From Acanthaster planci (Eukaryota > Echinodermata > Asteroidea > Valvatida > Acanthasteridae), in contig NW_019091381.1 of assembly GCF_001949145.1 (NCBI RefSeq), positions 225,882 to 238,269 on the forward strand: a stretch of 12,388 bases of DNA. The letters are read 5' to 3'. Every line of letters starts with the position of its first letter. Within the stretch, counting starts at the first letter, position 1. Below the pieces are notes generated by a model. That model was not told the origin of the DNA. It did not search any database and saw only the letters and a list, made by a program, of their open reading frames with translations. Both the position numbers and the translations under genes were made by a program. Positions 8,474 to 12,388 of the stretch are shown piece by piece.

Positions 8474-8509
8474 AGAGAACTCCAGCTACGCAGAGAACTA
8501 CAGCTACGA
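8474..8509. repeat. 18-bp tandem duplication, two copies
   Basis: Two adjacent 18-base units, AGAGAACTCCAGCTACGC (8474-8491) and AGAGAACTACAGCTACGA (8492-8509), match at 16 of 18 positions. This is a simple local duplication, probably by slippage. It lies near the 3' end of a 112-codon - strand frame (8445-8783), where it produces a duplicated six-residue hydrophobic segment. I do not regard that frame as a supported gene. Confidence 0.9.
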
Positions 8510-8737
8510 TGGCGTCATTAGTGTTTATATCAGGGGAGCCCTGTTGCCTACTCAACCGCAAGTGAGCTGGTAAACTCCGTGACCTTTCTTTTACTGCGTC
8601 AAAAGTGTAGTTTTGACAACCAGTGATTGAAAAAACTATGGCTGGCCGTGAGTAAAACAAAATCAAAAGAAAGATTTTAACAATGTCAAAAAATCTCATG
8701 TAAAAATTAAAACAGCTACCAATGGATACTTTACCAG

Positions 8738-8854
8738 TTACAGAAACGTCTCCCATGTTAACATCATAATCCAGGAAGCGCATTTTGAGGACTTGAAAAC
8801 GTTGGTATCAACCAAGTCAGAACTTTCTACAACCTCTGGCCGCCCGTACAACAT
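8738..8854 (-). other. Short ATG frame with good start context, unrecognised
   Basis: An ATG at 8854 in the context ATAACCATGT (A at -3) opens 38 codons that begin MLYGRPEVVESSDLVDTNVF, ending at TAA at 8738-8740. Many codons start with G. An overlapping frame from ATG at 8783 reads MRFLDYDVNMGDVSVTG and reaches a donor-like GTAAAG. One of these could mark a first exon, but two competing frames in the same bases weaken both. Both lie just below a TATA-containing palindrome at 8865-8874. Confidence 0.13.
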
Positions 8855-8864
8855 GGTTATCAAC

Positions 8865-8874
8865 GTTTATAAAC
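8865..8874. promoter_or_regulatory. Palindrome GTTTATAAAC with TATA core and forkhead-like overlap
   Basis: This is a perfect 10-base palindrome, so its TATAAA-like core reads on both strands. Followed by AAGCA it also gives ATAAACAA, which fits the RYAAAYA forkhead core. It sits between ATG codons pointing apart (8854 on - and 8882 on +), but the distances are too short for the TATA core to serve those starts in the usual way. Chance occurrence is likely. Confidence 0.2.
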
Positions 8875-9170
8875 AAAGCAGATGTCCATAGATTTTTGGC
8901 TTCAAACAAGCAGGACTGAGGTCAAAATGCTACAATTCTTACTCTCAATGGATGAAAAACGACTTGACTATCCCCATAGAGCAAGGAACATCCCTAGCCC
9001 TGCAGAATTCAGAAAACATCCACTGCCCGCCTTTCCCTCCGGGAGACAATGGGGAAAATCAGCGATAGCACCTTTTATTGCCTTGACAATATCTTTTATT
9101 CATTTAAGTGTTTCAAATTTACCAAAAGAACACAGAAAACAAGAAACCTGAAACTCAACCTCAATTACAG

Positions 9171-9233
9171 CAATGGCACGGCTAGCCAAATTCCCAAGGC
9201 CACCGGAGCACCAAGATTTGAAGAACTGGCTCA
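9171..9233 (+). CDS. Candidate 63-nt internal exon
   Basis: An acceptor-like ACTCAACCTCAATTACAG ends at 9170 and a consensus donor GTGAGT begins at 9234. Two frames are open. After one base, one reads NGTASQIPKATGAPRFEELA with CA left over, with many codons beginning in G. The other starts at an ATG at 9173 and reads MARLAKFPRPPEHQDLKNWL. The length is a multiple of three. The first frame is phase-compatible with candidates at 7310-7388 and 11400-11477. An unspliced reading from 9173 also leads into open runs in other frames to 9679. No family is recognised. Confidence 0.22.
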
Positions 9234-9679
9234 GTGAGTTTCAAAGAAACAAATGCCCAAAACTCTGACCCCGTTGTCTATGTTTCCGCTAGACAAGAGT
9301 TTTCACATGTCAAGTGTCCAGAAATAATGCAAGATATTTTGAAGGACCAGTCAAGTTTGGAACAGCTAGCGCAAGAATCCAGGAGATACGGTTAACCTTC
9401 ATCGAACCTGCTAACAACAAGCAAACTTGTTCTTTTCAATCAATGACACAGCTAACAGGCGTAAAAGAACAAGTCAGGCGCTGAAATGTCATATGAACCT
9501 TCGGTAGCAAGCTGATGATACGGACAGCGGGTGGAATGCCTTGGGTCGCGTGTCCGCCACAGGATGCTACGTGCCACGCGAGGCAAACCCGCCACAGGAC
9601 GGCATGGCTAAATGTGGTATCCTACATGCTGAGATTTCATTAACCAAGTGTGGGGATACTTTCTGGCTTGAGGTGTGAA
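9222..9679 (+). pseudogene. Frame-switching protein-like runs, possible decayed coding segment
   Basis: Three consecutive protein-like runs occupy different frames on one strand. Frame 3 is open from 9222 to TAA at 9393-9395 and includes VSARQEFSHVKCPEIMQDIL and KDQSSLEQLAQESRRYG. A second run from about 9392 includes LTFIEPANNKQTCSFQ and VKEQVRR before a TGA. A third, from about 9472, passes one TAG and includes GWNALGRVSATGCYVP and CGILHAEISLTKCGDTFW before a TGA near 9679. The frame from ATG 9173 could be its start. This would fit a frameshifted gene or transposon ORF, but I recognise no family, and part of the last run lies in GC-rich DNA where stops are rare on both strands. Confidence 0.2.
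9521..9608. repeat. GC-rich block with 11-bp direct repeat and imperfect inverted arms
   Basis: This is the most CpG-dense block of the window. It contains CCGCCACAGGA exactly twice, at 9554-9564 and 9589-9599, spaced by 35 bases. It also has inverted segments: GCGGGT at 9527-9532 with ACCCGC at 9587-9592, and TCGCGTG at 9546-9552 with CACGCGA at 9575-9581, giving a possible stem-loop. It might be a fragment of a GC-rich mobile element or part of an old coding segment. I cannot assign it to a known repeat family. Confidence 0.6.
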
Positions 9680-9713
9680 GGAAATACATGATATCGTGTT
9701 GGATAAGAGATAT

Positions 9714-9716
<3 letters not shown>

Positions 9717-9783
<67 letters not shown>
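9717..9783. repeat. (TC)33 dinucleotide microsatellite
   Basis: An uninterrupted TC tract of 33 units plus one T runs from 9717 to 9783. On the opposite strand it is a GA tract, the sequence bound by GAGA-factor-type proteins in some animals and able to form triplex (H-DNA) structures. Purity over 66 bases suggests a young, length-polymorphic locus. Its left flank carries TGATATC (9689-9695) and its inverse GATATCA (9709-9715). Confidence 0.99.
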
Positions 9784-9784
<1 letters not shown>

Positions 9785-10649
9785 ACTAACATCTAAAATT
9801 GATGTGTTTCTTCGATTCAGTAAAGGATGACTGCAAAACGGTACTCCAGAAGCACATAATCAAAATGATGTCTTCATCTTTAAATGCAGGACTCCGGTTA
9901 ACAGCATACCTTTCTCTGGAGACTATACTTGGCAAATTGACTTTGCCGAAAAGTCAAGCTGATGTGTCAAATTGAAACACTTGGCTACCTTAATACGAGT
10001 ACGAATATATTTGCGTGTTAACCACGGTGTGTTTGATAATTGAATGTTTCAAACAATTTACTTTGGCCTTCTTGGTTTATATGAAGTTCAAGTCACGTTA
10101 CATTCATCGTGGGTTCACCAATGTCCAGAGACACATATGACCGTTATAGCTTGCACTTTTCCCCAGTGAATAAACTGTTACATGCTCATCTGATTTTATG
10201 AAGGCAATATTGTCAACGGTGGATTGAGACAAATGCCAACAATATCTTTGACACTGAAACAATCTAAAGAGATAATGAATTCAAGGCGAGAGGAACACAA
10301 CCAAATGACTGTAGGAAACGATTCTCATTAATCAAATGCTGCGTGATCATTTCTGTCAATTAAATATGCACATCCTGATCAGTTCGTTTTCATGTTTAAC
10401 CGCTAAACATCGAGTTTAAAGAGTTAATTCAAACTAATTTCCATTTTTGTAGCCCATTCATCTACTTTACCTGCAGTGAACACGACGACCATTTTCCTCA
10501 AAAATGAATAAATGCGTTTACGATTTAATGAGCACATATAACAGCTAACATGTTTGATAAAACACCGTAATAGCTTACTACAAACTGTTTCGTCCTAAAT
10601 AAAGTGAATCCTGAAAAAATCTAATACGCAGGGATTCCTTCATTAACAA
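9784..10649. other. AT-rich stretch without supported features
   Basis: About 870 bases with no frame above 60 codons on either strand. I see no repeat or regulatory structure beyond common AT-rich words. It is best described as ordinary intergenic or intronic DNA. Confidence 0.6.
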
Positions 10650-10679
10650 AAACTTTCAAATGTGAAACATTGAAAGTTT
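10650..10679. repeat. Perfect 10-bp inverted repeat, 10-nt loop
   Basis: The arms AAACTTTCAA (10650-10659) and TTGAAAGTTT (10670-10679) are exact reverse complements separated by ten bases. As RNA this would give a modest AT-rich hairpin. There is no U-tract or gene around it to support a terminator or small-RNA call, and no flanking duplication marks it as a transposon end. Confidence 0.8.
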
Positions 10680-10820
10680 GAAATTTTTATCCATGAATAT
10701 ACTCTCACAGTAAAGGAAAAACATGCACAAGAATTATGTGGGTGGTAACATCGAATTACAAGGATTTCGTATTTGGAAACGTGATCAATTAATGAACCAG
10801 CGTGTAGCAGGTCAAATCCG

Positions 10821-10854
10821 CCCCCTCTCCGTGGGTGTGGGATTCCCCCCCCCC
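10821..10854 (-). repeat. C-rich tract, G-quadruplex potential on - strand
   Basis: On + there is a C5 run (10821-10825), then CC pairs, then a C10 run (10845-10854). On - this is a G10 run followed by GGGGG 19 bases later, enough guanine tracts for an intramolecular G-quadruplex if the G10 is split. A 60-codon - strand frame (10789-10971) runs through it, but homopolymer length would make any such frame unstable. I see no gene here. Confidence 0.55.
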
Positions 10855-11399
10855 ATCGGTCAGACGTCTTTTTGCTTCAAAACAAAAATCTCCAACTGAG
10901 AAATACTCAAGCATGACATCTGACCAACGGTATGTGCCAACATAACACAAACTTGTGATGTCGAAGAGCAAGGTTACCAGACCAAATTATTCTCTGGTCA
11001 GCAAGAAGTCCCGTAGCCTCACCATCTGTAATTATTGGCCAAATTCATTCATTCCGTACCGTGACGTACGTACGCGTTGCTCGTTCATGTATTTAACGTC
11101 AATCGCATTTAATCACTTGAATCCTTGAGGTAAACCCTGATTTCTAAGAGCTTTTGACTTAAGATAGAATTTGAGATAAGCGATAAAGAAGGCGTGCTTG
11201 GAAACTTTCAGCTAAATGAAAATTGGATTTCTCAAACGAAATTAACCACAATAGTGTAACTAATGACTTTCCCATACCAGGTCTTATGCTTTGACGAATT
11301 TTTGACTGAGGCGTTGAAGTACTTAAATACATATATATATTGAAAATACTTTACCGAGACAGTACAATTATTTTCTCTAATTCTTTGGATAACCTCTAG
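10855..11399. other. Stretch without supported genes
   Basis: It contains a compact CpG cluster near 11056-11076 (CCGTGACGTACGTACGCG), with TGACGTAC resembling a CRE/ATF core, and a short (AT)n run near 11330-11340. A - strand frame of 102 codons (11232-11540) overlaps the exon candidate on + and is lysine-, tyrosine- and serine-rich without a recognisable domain. Confidence 0.5.
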
Positions 11400-11477
11400 G
11401 ACTGGATATAGTTGGCATTCAAACAACAAAAAACAAGGACAGCTTGCCGACAAATATTTATACTCTAAAACTCCCGG
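11400..11477 (+). CDS. Candidate 78-nt internal exon
   Basis: A long pyrimidine-rich acceptor (TTTTCTCTAATTCTTTGG then AACCTCTAG, AG at 11398-11399) and a consensus donor (CCCGG|GTAAGA, GT at 11478) flank a 78-base segment whose length is a multiple of three. One frame, after one base, reads TGYSWHSNNKKQGQLADKYL and on to KTP. Another, after two bases, reads LDIVGIQTTKNKDSLPTNIY and on to KLP. The first fits the phase of candidates at 7310-7388 and 9171-9233. Having two open frames lowers the weight. No family is recognised. Confidence 0.22.
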
Positions 11478-11533
11478 GTAAGATTTCCTCAGAATATGTG
11501 TCCTGTGTAGCCTGTAAGGCTCGACAATTTTTC

Positions 11534-11643
11534 GGGTCAAAAAGTGACCCTCTTATGGGTCATTTTGGCCCTTTCCATTTGACTTTAATTTAATAAGAAG
11601 GTTAATCGTTTGACCCAAAAGGGATATGCCATTGCTTTGACCC
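11534..11643. repeat. Cluster of five GGGTCA/TGACCC words in mixed orientation
   Basis: GGGTCA occurs at 11534-11539 and 11557-11562, and its inverse TGACCC at 11545-11550, 11611-11616 and 11638-11643. The first pair forms an inverted repeat with five-base spacing. TTTGACCC is repeated exactly at 11609-11616 and 11636-11643 and can pair with GGGTCAAA at 11534-11541. GGGTCA resembles the nuclear-receptor half-site AGGTCA. The alternating arrangement also recalls short palindromic interspersed repeats common in animal genomes. I favour a repeat-element remnant, with a receptor-binding cluster as the alternative. Confidence 0.6.
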
Positions 11644-12081
11644 AGTAAAGGGTTAGGCTCACTGTTACACAGATTCCTGGTCAATCTGACGCCAGATATT
11701 GCCCCCCACAATGCCTTACGGTTGGTTCGCAGGTTGAATTTGCAAATTAAAATCCATTTCGCAATTCGGCAAAAGGAATGCCACACAGCTTGAAACTATA
11801 ACGCGACAGCTCGGGGAGTTTGTGGTAAAATCATGAATTCCTACGAACAACCGGTAATTTGGTCGTTAGATACTGTTTATCATTATGACCATCATCATCA
11901 TTATTGTCATCATCGTGGGAAATGACCCCGTCATCTGAAAGTAATTACAATACAACTCCAAATGACAAACTAATAAAAAGTCCACTATATCCAATATGTT
12001 CTCTGATTTCTAATTATTTTCCGGACATAACTTCAAAAGAATAATGTGGTGGCTGTTGAAGTTCCATGGCATACAAATAAA
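11644..12081. other. Stretch without supported genes
   Basis: Apart from the ATC microsatellite entered separately, nothing is supported. CCCCCCACAATGCC at about 11702-11715 contains GCATTGTGGG on the other strand, a word loosely similar to ZNF143/Staf-type promoter sites, but it is not a full match. Confidence 0.5.
11888..11914. repeat. Short imperfect (ATC)n microsatellite
   Basis: Three full ATC units at 11891-11899 and two more at 11909-11914 are separated by a TTATTGTC-type interruption. This is a small, decayed trinucleotide repeat. Confidence 0.7.
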
Positions 12082-12239
12082 AGGTGAATTTCAGACTTAA
12101 GATGGTCGCGAGAATTAGACCATGGTGGTCAATATTTTCTGTCAGAGAGCGCGGAGACATCACAGCAATTGCTTCTCCAGAAACAGGTCAATTTCAAATT
12201 TCTGGCAATTTCATGCGACAGATTCAATTGTTTTCATAA
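12081..12239 (+). other. Protein-like open run near the right edge
   Basis: The frame is open from after a TAA at 12078-12080 to TAA at 12237-12239. From ATG at 12102 it encodes 45 codons beginning MVARIRPWWSIFSVRERGDI and including TAIASPETGQFQISGNF. An acceptor-like GTGAATTTCAG ends at 12093, but I find no consensus donor before the stop, so it could only be a terminal exon. A codon-start bias toward G makes it look coding-like. No family is recognised and chance cannot be excluded. Confidence 0.15.
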
Positions 12240-12388
12240 AGACATTTAGTCCAAGAAAGATAATGGTATTTTGGTGGGTAACCTAGAACTAGTTGCTAGC
12301 AAAGGTTTTTTTCACAATACATTTTTTGAGGTACGTAGAATGACCAGAAAAAAGTCCGAGCAAATCCGAGTTGCGGAAATATATTTAG
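12240..12388. other. Right-edge non-coding DNA
   Basis: AT-rich sequence with a T7 run near 12306 and no frame or structure that I can support. Confidence 0.6.

Noticed and set aside
8445-8783. 112-codon ATG frame on - with two hydrophobic segments
   Set aside because: It looks membrane-like, but has no family match I can name, contains a local tandem duplication, and shares bases with a competing frame in the opposite phase. Kept only as context for the duplication.
1-12388. tRNA, rRNA, CRISPR arrays or bacterial operon structure
   Set aside because: No tRNA B-box-like GGTTCGAATCC on either strand, no regularly spaced repeats with spacers, and no ribosome-binding-site-led gene strings were seen.

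Overview
This window looks like non-coding or intronic DNA from a eukaryote, most likely an invertebrate animal. It is AT-rich, has no long open reading frames and no operon-like packing, and carries a decayed LINE retrotransposon tail and a long dinucleotide microsatellite. The longest ATG-initiated frame is 132 codons, roughly what chance gives in about 25,000 codons of this composition read in six frames. I recognise no intact host gene, tRNA, rRNA, CRISPR array or bacterial-type system. The animal assignment rests mainly on the style of the LINE, whose relatives I know from marine invertebrates and lower vertebrates; it is an inference.

Layout. Bases 1-472 hold little beyond a small CpG cluster. 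Bases 473-1331 are the one confidently identified element: the 3' end of a LINE on the + strand, comprising the C-terminal part of the reverse-transcriptase ORF with its terminal zinc-knuckle domain. It is 5'-truncated and broken by frameshifts and stops. Bases 1332-2397 are AT-rich with no firm feature. Around 2398-2612, a CpG-containing block on the - strand has the look of a 5' UTR plus first coding exon ending in a consensus splice donor; any gene would continue toward base 1. Bases 3214-3652 hold two adjacent protein-like open runs in different frames. Bases 3653-9170 are mostly featureless, with three weak splice-bounded exon candidates (6215-6260 and 6680-6722 on -, 7310-7388 on +) and an 18-bp tandem duplication at 8474-8509.

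Bases 9171-9783 are the most structured part. A splice-bounded protein-like segment is followed by open runs that change frame, then a GC-rich block with an 11-bp direct repeat, then a pure (TC)33 microsatellite. Further right are a perfect 10-bp inverted repeat (10650-10679), a C10 tract with G-quadruplex potential on the - strand (10821-10854), a candidate + strand exon (11400-11477), a cluster of five GGGTCA/TGACCC words (11534-11643), a short ATC microsatellite and a 45-codon open frame at the right end.

No cooperating gene system can be defended. Candidate exons were found by hand-matching splice consensus to open frame. Short GT-AG intervals with an open frame are common by chance in 12 kb, so each carries low confidence. 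Transcript alignment or comparison with a related genome would settle them.
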